Assembly (NCBI GenBank): GCA_039934475.1
Contig: JBDTMC010000110.1
Span: 1 to 18,718, forward strand
Direction of reading: 5' to 3'
Source: JBDTMC01 sp039934475
GTDB lineage: Bacteria > Acidobacteriota > Terriglobia > Bryobacterales > Bryobacteraceae
Length of the DNA stretch: 18,718 nucleotides
The position numbers were made by a program, and so were the translations under genes. Numbering within the stretch: position 1 is the stretch's first letter; every line of letters starts with the position of its first letter. The notes under the pieces are model-generated. The model had not been told where the DNA came from. It ran no database searches and worked only from the letters and a program-made list of their open reading frames with translations. Below, piece by piece: positions 8,183 to 15,127 of this stretch.

Positions 8183-9868
8183 ATGCCTGTGGCCATTCCG
8201 GTGTTGGCGCTGCTGCTGCTGGCAGGCGCAGCGGACGAACGAGTTCTTTTCAACGGCAAGATTTTCACCGCGGAGCCATCGCATCCCTACGCCGAAGCGG
8301 TGGCGATCCGGGGCGACCGGATTGTTGCGGCGGGCAATCGTGAAGAGGTGGTAAGAGCGGTTGGCAGCGGCGCGGAACAGATCGACCTGAAGGGCAATTT
8401 CCTGATGCCGGGGTTGATCGATAGCCATTCCCATGCGGTGTCGGGCGGCCTCTCCTTGATCTCCGCGACGATCGGGGAGGAGGCGAGTTCGGTAGAGGAA
8501 CTGGCGGCGTTTGCGGCGGAAGCGGAGAAGAACGGGCGCGGCATGGAGGGAGATATCCTCGCCGTGAGCGGACTCCCTCTCGCCTTCTGGTCGAAGAATA
8601 AGGAGCTGAACGAGCGGTTCAATGCGGGGCATTACGCGAAGCTGCCAGTGCTGCTGGAGGGGATGGACGGCCATACGGCGTGGGCGAACCGGGCGCTGCT
8701 GCGGCGAGCGGAAATCGACAAACGATGGATCAGCGGCTTGGACGCCGTAGGCCGCGGCTACTATGGATTCGGACCGGATTTTGAACCAAACGGATTTCTG
8801 GTGGATGCCGGTGTGGGACGGGTGACGGCGGTGGTGCCGAAACCGGGCGCGGAGCGGATGCTGGCGGCCGGCCGGGCGATGGTGAAGCACCTGCATGGGC
8901 TGGGGATCACGGCATGGCTGGATCCGTCCACGGATGGTGCGACCGTGGGAACCTACCGCAAACTTGCGGAAGGTGGCGAGCTGAATTCGCATGTAGCGAT
9001 GCTGCCGGTGATCTCCTTCCAGAGAGGGCACGCGGAGGAGCAGTTGGCCGACGCGCTGAAGACGCGCGAAGAGTTCCGGAACGTGGCGGACGTGAAAGTG
9101 GTGGGGATCAAAGTCTTCGCCGATGGAGTGTTGGAATACCCATCGCAGACCGCGGTGCTCTCAAAGCCGTACCAGCCGAGCGGCAGGAATGGCGAACTGC
9201 TGTTCCACCCGGCGGAGTTCGCGAAGATCGCCATTGCGGCCGATCAACGGGGAATGATCGTCCATGTTCACGCCATCGGCGACCAGGCGGTGACGGAGGC
9301 CTTAAACGGGATTGCGGCGGCGCGCAAGGCGAACGGCAACACCGGCTTGCCGCATACGATTACGCATCTGCAGTTGATCAGGCCGGACGATATTCCGCGG
9401 TTTCGCGAACTGGGCGTCATCGCGTCGTTCCAGCTGTATTGGGCGAGTGCGGGGACGGATGCGATCGATCTGGTGAAACCGTACATCGACCCAGCGTTAT
9501 ACGCGTGGCAGTATCCGGCGCGGTCTGTGCTGGACCAGGGTGGAGTGATTGCAGGGGCGAGCGATTGGCCGGTTTCGACGGCCAACGTGTTCCAGGCGAT
9601 CTATCAGGCTGAAACGCGTAAGGGACCGGCAGGCGTGCTGGACGCGGGCCAGCGTGTGCCGCGCGAGGCGATGTTGTATGCGTACACGCGGAATGCGGCG
9701 CGGGCGTTAGGGGAACAGGACCGGATTGGATCACTTGCTGCTGGAAAACAGGCGGACTTTGCGCTGCTGGATCGCGATGTGCTGACCGTGGGGGCAGAAG
9801 AGGCGCGCGACACGAAGGTGCTGTGGACGATTGTGGGCGGTAAGACGGTGTTTGGGGCGAAGCCGTGA
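8183..9868 (+). CDS. Amidohydrolase family protein (YtcJ/amidohydrolase-3 type) with signal peptide
   Basis: A 561-residue metal-dependent hydrolase of the YtcJ-like group. The N-terminus is a short signal peptide (hydrophobic residues about 3-16, AGA near 15-17), so the enzyme is probably exported. Seen: the beta-sandwich start VLFNGKIFTAEP (21-32), the metal-binding H82 and H84 in DSHSHAV, Lys310 in GIKVFADG (position of the bridging lysine in this superfamily), H361 and H363 in VHVHAIGDQAV, H395 in THLQ, and D461 in GASDWPVS. The C-terminal ALGEQDRIGSLAAGKQADFALLD is the usual beta-sandwich return. All catalytic positions appear present. The ribosome site before ATG 8183 is weak. The natural substrate cannot be deduced; family names such as AepA or YtcJ carry little functional meaning. 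Confidence 0.9.
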   Translation: MPVAIPVLALLLLAGAADERVLFNGKIFTAEPSHPYAEAVAIRGDRIVAAGNREEVVRAVGSGAEQIDLKGNFLMPGLIDSHSHAVSGGLSLISATIGEEASSVEELAAFAAEAEKNGRGMEGDILAVSGLPLAFWSKNKELNERFNAGHYAKLPVLLEGMDGHTAWANRALLRRAEIDKRWISGLDAVGRGYYGFGPDFEPNGFLVDAGVGRVTAVVPKPGAERMLAAGRAMVKHLHGLGITAWLDPSTDGATVGTYRKLAEGGELNSHVAMLPVISFQRGHAEEQLADALKTREEFRNVADVKVVGIKVFADGVLEYPSQTAVLSKPYQPSGRNGELLFHPAEFAKIAIAADQRGMIVHVHAIGDQAVTEALNGIAAARKANGNTGLPHTITHLQLIRPDDIPRFRELGVIASFQLYWASAGTDAIDLVKPYIDPALYAWQYPARSVLDQGGVIAGASDWPVSTANVFQAIYQAETRKGPAGVLDAGQRVPREAMLYAYTRNAARALGEQDRIGSLAAGKQADFALLDRDVLTVGAEEARDTKVLWTIVGGKTVFGAKP

Positions 9869-9883
9869 TTTCGCTGGAAGGCA

Positions 9884-9910
9884 GGGGGCGCGGCCTGTAG
9901 CCATGCCCCC
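9884..9910. terminator. GC-rich hairpin between convergent genes
   Basis: GGGGGC (9884-9889) pairs with GCCCCC (9905-9910), and GGC (9892-9894) pairs with GCC (9900-9902) across a 2x2 internal loop, leaving a 5-base apical loop. It lies in the 55-bp gap between the amidohydrolase (+) and the S53 peptidase (-). There is no T tract, so a role as transcription terminator is inferred from position and stem strength only. Confidence 0.4.
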
Positions 9911-9923
9911 CACCGGGCAAGCC

Positions 9924-11087
9924 TTACTTGGCAGAAGTAAGGACGGTGATGATGAGATTGGCCTTAGGTGTGCCACGGCCGGTGACATAGTCGTATCCGG
10001 GGCCGGCGTTGCAGATGGCTCCGCAGGTTCCATTGTTACCGGAAGTGACGTCGTTGTAGTAGGAGGCCGGAACGGCATAGAGGTAGTTGTTGACGCGGCT
10101 GAGGGTAGCTTTGCCCGCGGCTACGCGCTGCGAATTCGCGATGGCAAAGATTGCCGACCACTGCGGCGCGGACATGCTGGTGCCACCCACTTGATACCAG
10201 CCCTTGGGAGACGTCGAATTGCACAGCACCGCCACGCCAGTGTTCGGATCGGCGTCGTAGGAAACGTCGGGCACCGTCCGGAAGCCGGTGGATTGCACGG
10301 AGTTCTGGAAAGCGGGTTCGGTCTCGACGGTGCTGATGCCGCCACCGCTGCCGTTCCAGGCGGTCTCACCGAGATAGCTGCCGTCCGTGGCGAGATTCAG
10401 CGTTGTGCCACCGACGGAGACCACAAACGGGGAGGCTGCTGGATACTGGGCTCCGGTGCCGCTGTCCCCGGATGAGGCGACGTAAGTGACACCTTGGGCT
10501 TTGAAGTACGCGTCGAAGCTTGCTTCATTGCTGGCTTCGGGGCCGCCCCAGCTCATTGAGACTACGGACGCGCCATTCTGAACGGCGACCTGAACCGCTT
10601 TGTACAGCGAGGAGTTGCCGTTGTTGGCGGCCTCGACGAGCATGATCTTGGCCTGCGGCGCGATGGCGTGAGCCCACTGGGTGTCGAGAGCTGCTTCGAC
10701 GGCCCAACTGCTGTTATTGGCAGGCTTGGTACCAGTTGCGTAGATCACTTTAAAGCAGCCGTTGGCGGTGGTACAGGCCGGCAAGCCAAACTGTGTCGAA
10801 AAGGTAGCGAGGTCGGATTCCGCAGTGTTGTAGTTAAAGGCGTCCACAATGGCGATGGTTTGCCCGGCGCCCTGATTGGCAATCAGGTCGACGCCATAGC
10901 CGTGACGGAGCTGTGCCGGCGTATAGCCGGGTAGGGTTAATCCCGGGGCCAATTCGGTGGGCCTTTTGATGATGTGGATAGGAGGATTGGAGGTGCCTTG
11001 GGCGATATCGGTTCCCTTAACGGACTGAGCCGCCACGGGAATCACCACTGACAGCAACAGGCTGAGGGCATATTTGGAACTATTCAT
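9924..11087 (-). CDS. Secreted S53 family (sedolisin) serine-carboxyl peptidase, no propeptide
   Basis: The 387-residue product starts at the ATG at 11087. That start is preceded by AAGGAG (12-base spacer) and gives a clear signal peptide (MNSSKYALSLLLSVVIPVAA, cut near AQS). A longer frame from 11186 would bury this signal. Seen: IAIVDAFNYNTAESDL (79-94), Glu131 and Asp135 in WAVEAALDTQWAHAIAP, Asp208 in SSGDSG, and nucleophile Ser304 in GGTSMSAPQW, i.e. the Glu-Asp-Asp-Ser set of sedolisins. PGYDYVTGRGTP (363-374) matches the C-terminal calcium-site region. Classical sedolisins carry a propeptide of roughly 150-200 residues; only about 50 residues separate the signal from the catalytic core here. 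Two Cys pairs (105/111 and 355/359) might form disulfides. Expected role: extracellular or periplasmic protein digestion. Confidence 0.92.
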   Translation of the reverse strand: MNSSKYALSLLLSVVIPVAAQSVKGTDIAQGTSNPPIHIIKRPTELAPGLTLPGYTPAQLRHGYGVDLIANQGAGQTIAIVDAFNYNTAESDLATFSTQFGLPACTTANGCFKVIYATGTKPANNSSWAVEAALDTQWAHAIAPQAKIMLVEAANNGNSSLYKAVQVAVQNGASVVSMSWGGPEASNEASFDAYFKAQGVTYVASSGDSGTGAQYPAASPFVVSVGGTTLNLATDGSYLGETAWNGSGGGISTVETEPAFQNSVQSTGFRTVPDVSYDADPNTGVAVLCNSTSPKGWYQVGGTSMSAPQWSAIFAIANSQRVAAGKATLSRVNNYLYAVPASYYNDVTSGNNGTCGAICNAGPGYDYVTGRGTPKANLIITVLTSAK

Positions 11088-11114
11088 TGAAAGCAGATTC
11101 TCCTTCTGAGTGCG

Positions 11115-11144
11115 GACCGTTTGTGCAAGGAGACCGAAACGGTC
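11115..11144 (-). repeat. Inverted repeat in the leader of the S53 peptidase gene
   Basis: GACCGTTT (11115-11122) and AAACGGTC (11137-11144) form a perfect 8-bp dyad with a 14-base spacer. A shorter dyad, GACCG-AAA-CGGTC (11132-11144), shares its right arm, so two alternative hairpins are possible. The dyad lies about 30-60 bp upstream of the peptidase ATG. Confidence 0.45.
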
Positions 11145-11243
11145 ATTGCCTTTGCCGCAAATGATCCAGTCAGAAGTTGGGTGCATTCGACCTTTTAAAC
11201 GTTACAGCTAGGAAAGGTGTCGCGATAATGAAAGGTACTGCTA

Positions 11244-11257
11244 GTTCCAGCTGGAAC
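11244..11257. repeat. 14-bp perfect palindrome in the S53/tatA divergent intergenic region
   Basis: GTTCCAGCTGGAAC is a perfect palindrome about 157 bp upstream of the S53 start and 60 bp upstream of the tatA -35. Such dyads are typical of operator sites for dimeric regulators. No regulator is assigned. The rest of the 293-bp gap holds the tatA promoter and nothing else I recognise. Confidence 0.4.
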
Positions 11258-11316
11258 GAGCGGGGAGGTGGAGCCCCGTTTAAGGCAGCTGGTAGGGGTG
11301 GGGAAAGAACCGCCGG

Positions 11317-11345
11317 TTGACGTGGTTTGCGGGGCCACCTACAAT
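11317..11345 (+). promoter_or_regulatory. Sigma70-type promoter of tatA
   Basis: TTGACG (11317-11322) and TACAAT (11340-11345) are separated by exactly 17 bp; each hexamer matches the consensus at five of six positions. Predicted transcription starts near 11352, giving a leader of about 29 bases that contains the strong AAAGGAGG ribosome site. Confidence 0.7.
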
Positions 11346-11380
11346 AGAGGCAGTCAGTTAGCATTACCAAAGGAGGCCGC

Positions 11381-11554
11381 ATGAGGTCTATAGGTCTTCC
11401 TGAACTGTTGGTGATTCTCGGCGTCGCGGTGCTGCTCTTCGGCGGCAAGAAGATTCCGGAAGTGGCCAAGGGTTTGGGCGAAGGTATCCGCAACTTCAAG
11501 AACGCGTTGAAGAGCGAAGAAAAGGTCGACGAGAAGAACAAGGCCAACGTTTAA
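11381..11554 (+). CDS. tatA: TatA/E family twin-arginine translocase subunit
   Basis: A 57-residue protein with the TatA layout: a short hydrophobic helix (LPELLVILGVAVLLFGGKK, about 6-24), the hinge FGGKKIPE, an amphipathic helix (VAKGLGEGIRNFKNALK, 28-44) and a charged tail (SEEKVDEKNKANV). The FGxxKIPE-x-x-x-x-LG pattern is diagnostic for TatA/TatB, and the short tail favours TatA. It would form the pore or membrane-thinning assembly that moves folded proteins across the inner membrane. AAAGGAGG (11369-11376) lies 4 bases before the ATG, and a strong promoter is present upstream. tatB and tatC are not adjacent, so it stands as a single-gene unit closed by the terminator at 11613. The Tat-signal-bearing DUF1501 protein in this window is a plausible client. 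Confidence 0.92.
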   Translation: MRSIGLPELLVILGVAVLLFGGKKIPEVAKGLGEGIRNFKNALKSEEKVDEKNKANV

Positions 11555-11612
11555 GAAGGCTGCCCGCAAGTTGGGCGGACTTCATCCCGGCTTCGAAGTC
11601 AGGACAGAAATG

Positions 11613-11646
11613 AAAAGCCCCGCGCTAAAAGACACGCGGGGCTTTT
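11613..11646. terminator. Bidirectional intrinsic terminator between tatA and the HU gene
   Basis: AAAAGCCCCGCG (11613-11624) and CGCGGGGCTTTT (11635-11646) form a perfect 12-bp inverted repeat with a 10-base loop. The arm ends give a T run on either strand. It sits between the convergent tatA (+) stop at 11554 and HU (-) stop at 11668, so it can serve both transcripts. Confidence 0.88.
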
Positions 11647-11667
11647 GCTTTTGGATGGAACGGCGAA

Positions 11668-11982
11668 CTACTTCGCCTTTTTGGGCGGTACGATGGCGTC
11701 TTTCACGCTCTTCGCCACGCGGAACTTCACGACCTTCTTTGCAGGGATGGTGATTTTCTCACCGGTGGCCGGATTGCGGCCAATGCGCTTTTGGCGTTCC
11801 TGGCGGACGAGGCGTCCGATACCAGGAATGACGAACATCCCGTTCTTCTTGGTTTCGCGAACCGCGATGCTGGCCACGGTCTCCAAGAATAGCTTGGATA
11901 CCTTATTGTTCACACCCGTCGCTTCGGCGAGTTCGCGAACTAACTGAGTCTGCGTCATTTTCGTAGGCGTTGTAGTTGCCAT
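11668..11982 (-). CDS. HU family DNA-binding protein
   Basis: A 104-residue histone-like protein that bends and compacts DNA as a dimer. Seen: MTQTQLVRELAEATGVNNK at 9-27 (helix-turn-helix-like dimer region of HU), then GMFVIPGIGRLVRQERQKR (48-66) and the DNA-grasping arm RNPATGEKITIPAKK (69-83), ending KFRVAKSVKDAI. A lysine/proline tail (VPPKKAK) extends slightly beyond the usual end at about 90 residues, and eight extra residues precede the core. The start is ATG 11982, with GGGAG about 6 bases upstream; a longer frame to 12006 lacks a ribosome site. The gene is downstream of recA on the same strand but separated by about 250 bp with strong hairpins, so it probably has its own promoter. 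Confidence 0.92.
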   Translation of the reverse strand: MATTTPTKMTQTQLVRELAEATGVNNKVSKLFLETVASIAVRETKKNGMFVIPGIGRLVRQERQKRIGRNPATGEKITIPAKKVVKFRVAKSVKDAIVPPKKAK

Positions 11983-12014
11983 AGATTCTCCCTTCCGAGT
12001 TCTCACTGTCTACC

Positions 12015-12079
12015 GAACAAACCCGCCGGTGTTCATTTTCCGGCCGCTGCGTTTAAAACATAAACGAACAAATTTGTTC
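12015..12079 (-). promoter_or_regulatory. Paired GAACA/TGTTC dyads upstream of the HU gene
   Basis: Two dyads share the same half-site: GAACA-N10-TGTTC (12015-12034) and the perfect palindrome GAACAAATTTGTTC (12066-12079). A third dyad, GATGC-GTTT-GCATC (12084-12097), is adjacent. They lie 33-115 bp upstream of the HU start and are candidates for operator sites. Spacing does not match the Gram-positive LexA box (CGAAC-N4-GTTYG). I could not find a convincing -35/-10 pair here. Confidence 0.4.
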
Positions 12080-12141
12080 TGAAGATGCGTTTGCATCCAC
12101 ATGATAAGGCAGATTTGAACCCGGTGTAAAGGGGTAGGCGA

Positions 12142-12213
12142 CGAAAAAACCCCTATTTTACGGGTTTTTTCGCAAGGGGCAAGGTTGGAAGGCCCGTAAA
12201 ATAGGGGTTTTCG
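12142..12213 (-). terminator. Nested hairpins after recA: intrinsic terminator plus alternative long stem
   Basis: CGAAAAAACCC (12142-12152) and GGGTTTTTTCG (12162-12172) form a perfect 11-bp stem with a 9-base loop and a T6 run on both strands, a classic intrinsic terminator for recA. In addition, 12146-12164 is the exact reverse complement of 12193-12211 (19 bp, CCCTATTTTACGGG core) with a 28-base loop. The two structures share bases 12146-12164 and cannot form together. Confidence 0.75.
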
Positions 12214-12229
12214 GCTATTCAAAGGGGCT

Positions 12230-13279
12230 TCAGGCCGTGCTGGCGACGGCTTGGGTGCCCGCCGCGGCGCGGCCGGAGGGCTTGGAAGCGGGCAACAGAT
12301 CGAGGGCGGTGCGTTCCTGGCGTTCCAGTTTCTGACAGGTTTCGGGGTGTTCCTTGAGGAAGGTTCGGGCATTTTCGCGGCCCTGGCCGATGCGCTCTCC
12401 GCCATAGCTGAGCCACGAGCCGCTCTTTTCAACTATTCCAAGGGTGACTCCAGTATCGATAAGATCGCCTTCGCGCGAGATGCCTTCGCCGTGGATGAGG
12501 TCGATTTCAACCTCGCGGAATGGTGCGGCGACCTTGTTCTTCACAACCTTGATTTTGGTACGGCTGCCGGTGATCTTATCGCCATCCTTGATTGTTCCCG
12601 CGCGGCGCACTTCAAGGCGGACGGAAGAATAGAATTTGAGGGCTCGGCCGCCGGTGGTGGTCTCAGGATTTCCAAACACGACGCCAATCTTCTCGCGGAT
12701 CTGATTGATGAAGATGAGCAGTGTATTGGAGCGGGCGACGACTCCGGTGAGTTTGCGGAGAGCCTGGGACATGAGGCGGGCGTGCAACCCAACATGGCAG
12801 TCTCCCATTTCACCATCGAGCTCCGCCTTGGGGACGAGGGCGGCGACGGAATCGACGACAACGATGTCGATGATTTGGGACTGCATGAGCGAGTGGGCGA
12901 TTTCGAGAGCCTGCTCGCCGTTGTCGGGCTGGGAGATGAGTAGATTGTCGATGTCCACACCGAGCCGTTTGCAGTACGCGGGGTCGATGGCGTGTTCGGC
13001 GTCAATGAAGGCGGCCAAGCCGCCGGCACGCTGCGCTTCCGCAATGGCGTGCAGAGCGATGGTTGTTTTCCCGGAGGATTCGGGGCCGAAGATCTCGACC
13101 ACGCGGCCGCGCGGAAGACCGCCGACACCGAGAGCCGCATCCAGAGAGACGGACCCGGTGGGGATGATGGGCACGGCGATGATTTCGCGCGAGCCGAGGC
13201 GAATGACGGTGTTGCGGCCGTATTGCTTTTCCAACCCGGCAAGGGTTGCTTCAATGGACTTCTGAGCGTCGGTCCTCAA
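12230..13279 (-). CDS. recA: RecA recombinase
   Basis: A 349-residue RecA, complete by family standards. It polymerises on single-stranded DNA for homologous recombination and triggers LexA cleavage. Seen: Walker A GPESSGKT (65-72), VVVDSVAALVPKAELDGEMGD (Walker B and following), FINQIREKIGVVFGNPETTTGG (around loop L2), and the C-terminal domain with GSWLSYGGERIGQGRENA. The tail (LLPASKPSGRAAAGTQAVASTA) is Ala/Ser/Lys rich and lacks the acidic cluster of E. coli RecA. The start is TTG 13279, backed by GGAGG six bases upstream. The dnaJ frame runs 29 bp into this gene. I found no LexA-type operator in front of it; it may be transcribed with hrcA-grpE-dnaJ. The downstream terminator is at 12142. 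Confidence 0.97.
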   Translation of the reverse strand: MRTDAQKSIEATLAGLEKQYGRNTVIRLGSREIIAVPIIPTGSVSLDAALGVGGLPRGRVVEIFGPESSGKTTIALHAIAEAQRAGGLAAFIDAEHAIDPAYCKRLGVDIDNLLISQPDNGEQALEIAHSLMQSQIIDIVVVDSVAALVPKAELDGEMGDCHVGLHARLMSQALRKLTGVVARSNTLLIFINQIREKIGVVFGNPETTTGGRALKFYSSVRLEVRRAGTIKDGDKITGSRTKIKVVKNKVAAPFREVEIDLIHGEGISREGDLIDTGVTLGIVEKSGSWLSYGGERIGQGRENARTFLKEHPETCQKLERQERTALDLLPASKPSGRAAAGTQAVASTA

Positions 13280-14513
13280 GGCAGGCCTCCAAGAGAGGAT
13301 GGTGGCCGGGGAGAAGAAAACGTCTCAAAAACCCGTGGGATGAAGTCCGCTCACGGTCGCGGCTGTTACTGGCGCCTTGGAGAAAGTAGTCCTTTACCTT
13401 GTCGAAGAGGCCCTTCTCTTGCGGCTCATTATCGACAGGGAGCAAGTCGCGCAACTGCTCAAAGAGCTTGCGCTGTTCGCGGCTGAGTTTCGTGGGCGTA
13501 CGGACGTCGATGCGGACGATGAGATCGCCACGGCCGTGGCCGTTAAGGACTGGGACGCCTTTCCCGCGGATTTTGACCTGATGCCCGGGATGAGTACCTT
13601 CGGGGATCTTGATAGTTTCCAGACCATCGAAGGTGAGAATATCGACTTCGGTGCCGAGGGCGGCCTGGGCGACATTAAGGGGCACGACGCAATGGAGGTC
13701 GTTTTCGTGGCGCTCGAAGATGGGGTGTTCCTTGACGCGGAGGAAGACGTAGAGATCGCCGGCCGGGCCGCCGTTGTATCCGGGCTGCCCTTCCTCGCCG
13801 AGGCGGAGTTTGGCGCCGTTGTAGACGCCGGCGGGGATGTTGACCTTAAGCTTACGCTCCATGCGCTGGACGCCCTCACCGCGGCACTGGGTGCAAGGCC
13901 GGCGGATGATCTGGCCACGGCCTTCGCACTGGCCGCAGGTGCGCCGGATGGAGAGGAAGCTCTGCTGGTAAATGACTTCACCGCGGCCGCGGCATGTGGG
14001 GCAGACCGTGAGGCCGTCTTCCTTTTCGGCGCCAGTGCCCTTGCAACGCCCGCAGCTTTCCAGTCGCGGCACCTGAATATCGGCAGCGAGACCGCGCATG
14101 GAGTCTTCAAAGCCAATTTCAAGATCGTAGCGGAGGTCTTCGCCACGGCGGGCCCGATTGCGGCTGCGGCCGCCTCCTTGTCCGCCACCGAACAGATCGC
14201 CAAAGCCGAACAGATCGCCGAGGATGTCGCTGAAGTCGCCGAAGGCGTTCGGATCAAAGCCTTGTGGCTGTGAGGCGCCACCCTGGAGGCCGGCGTGTCC
14301 GAAGCGGTCATAGGAGGCACGCTTTTGGCCATCGCTTAATACAGAATAGGCTTCGGCCGCTTCCTTGAAGCGCTCCTCGGCTTCCTTGTCGCCAGGGTTC
14401 CGGTCAGGATGGAACTTCATGGCCAGCTTGCGGTACGCGGACTTGAGGTCAGCTTCGCCGCAGTCCCGGACGACGCCGAGAATCTCATAATAATCGCGTT
14501 TTGTCACAGCCAC
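13251..14513 (-). CDS. dnaJ: Chaperone DnaJ with unusual C-terminal extension
   Basis: A 420-residue type I Hsp40, co-chaperone of DnaK. Domains in order: J domain (residues 6-72, HPD at 35-37), Gly/Phe-rich linker (about 75-116), and a zinc domain with all four repeats (CGRCKGTG 154-161, CPTCRGRG 171-178, CGQCEGRG 193-200, CTQCRGEG 207-214). A substrate-binding C-terminal region follows. The family-typical end GLFDKVKDYFL finishes at residue 378, but the frame continues for 42 more residues with no resemblance to DnaJ, overlapping recA by 29 bp. The first extra codon is CAA (13379-13377), one base change from the stop TAA. The start is GTG 14513, 4 bp after the grpE stop, with AGGGG eight bases upstream; GTG at 14507 is a fallback. 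Confidence 0.95.
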   Translation of the reverse strand: MAVTKRDYYEILGVVRDCGEADLKSAYRKLAMKFHPDRNPGDKEAEERFKEAAEAYSVLSDGQKRASYDRFGHAGLQGGASQPQGFDPNAFGDFSDILGDLFGFGDLFGGGQGGGRSRNRARRGEDLRYDLEIGFEDSMRGLAADIQVPRLESCGRCKGTGAEKEDGLTVCPTCRGRGEVIYQQSFLSIRRTCGQCEGRGQIIRRPCTQCRGEGVQRMERKLKVNIPAGVYNGAKLRLGEEGQPGYNGGPAGDLYVFLRVKEHPIFERHENDLHCVVPLNVAQAALGTEVDILTFDGLETIKIPEGTHPGHQVKIRGKGVPVLNGHGRGDLIVRIDVRTPTKLSREQRKLFEQLRDLLPVDNEPQEKGLFDKVKDYFLQGASNSRDRERTSSHGFLRRFLLPGHHPLLEACLEDRRSEVH

Positions 14514-14517
14514 CCGC

Positions 14518-15063
14518 TTAGCCCCTTACGCCCACTTTAACCATCGCCGGACGCATCAGCCTACCCTTGAAATTGTAGCCCTTTTGATACGCTTCGAGAA
14601 CAGTATTGTCATCCACTTCGTCTGTAGTTACCATCTCGACGGCGTGATGAACGTGGGGGTCGAAGGGTTTGCCGGTGGGGTCGATGGGTTCGAGACCCAT
14701 CTTCTTGACGGCGTCGAGGGTGCGCTGATAGATCAGTTCCATTCCCTTGGCGTATTCCTTGTCCTGGGTCTCCACTTTGAGGGCGCGCTCGAAATCGTCG
14801 AGAACGGTGAGGAGAGGGCGGAGGGCTTCCATGCCGGCGTATTCGATGTACTCGGAACGCTCACGCTCCATGCGTTTGCGGTAGTTATCGAAATCGGCCT
14901 GACGGCGGAGGAGGAGGTTCTGGAGGTCGGCGTGGGCGGCGGCGAATTGGTCGCGTTCCGAAGTAACGGCGGCCAACTGGTCGACGGGATTTTGAAGATC
15001 GACCGTTGCGGCGTCCTCGGGCTGAGGCGAAAGGGATTCGCTATCGAAATTACTCATATCCAT
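14518..15063 (-). CDS. grpE: GrpE nucleotide exchange factor
   Basis: The nucleotide-exchange factor for DnaK (181 residues from the chosen start). Seen: an N-terminal acidic/Gln region, a long coiled-coil helix with LLLRRQADFDNYRKRMERE (50-68), and the C-terminal beta-domain signature from PFDPHVHHAVEM to GRLMRPAMVKVG. The frame can be extended upstream to GTG 15123 (201 residues), 4 bp from the hrcA stop, but that start lacks a convincing ribosome site. The extra residues (MQPDRRWSSILKRLF) are not typical of GrpE. ATG 15063 has AGGA about 8-9 bases upstream; ATG 15057 is also possible. hrcA, grpE and dnaJ are packed head to tail. The usual partner dnaK is not between grpE and dnaJ and must be elsewhere. 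Confidence 0.93.
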   Translation of the reverse strand: MDMSNFDSESLSPQPEDAATVDLQNPVDQLAAVTSERDQFAAAHADLQNLLLRRQADFDNYRKRMERERSEYIEYAGMEALRPLLTVLDDFERALKVETQDKEYAKGMELIYQRTLDAVKKMGLEPIDPTGKPFDPHVHHAVEMVTTDEVDDNTVLEAYQKGYNFKGRLMRPAMVKVGVRG

Positions 15064-15127
15064 GTTTGGTTCCTGAGAAAAGAGACGTTTTAGGATGGAA
15101 GACCACCGACGGTCTGGCTGCACCGGA

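Noticed and set aside
11098..11186. Longer start of the S53 peptidase at 11186
   Set aside because: It would place 33 polar residues before a clear signal peptide; the ATG at 11087 has its own AAGGAG site.
12066..12079. LexA (SOS) box near recA
   Set aside because: GAACAAATTTGTTC has 6 bases between GAAC and GTTC rather than the 4 of the Gram-positive box, and it lies downstream of recA, not at its start.
13377..14273. 298-codon plus-strand frame opposite dnaJ
   Set aside because: Ala/Glu/Val-rich shadow of the dnaJ reading frame without family resemblance.
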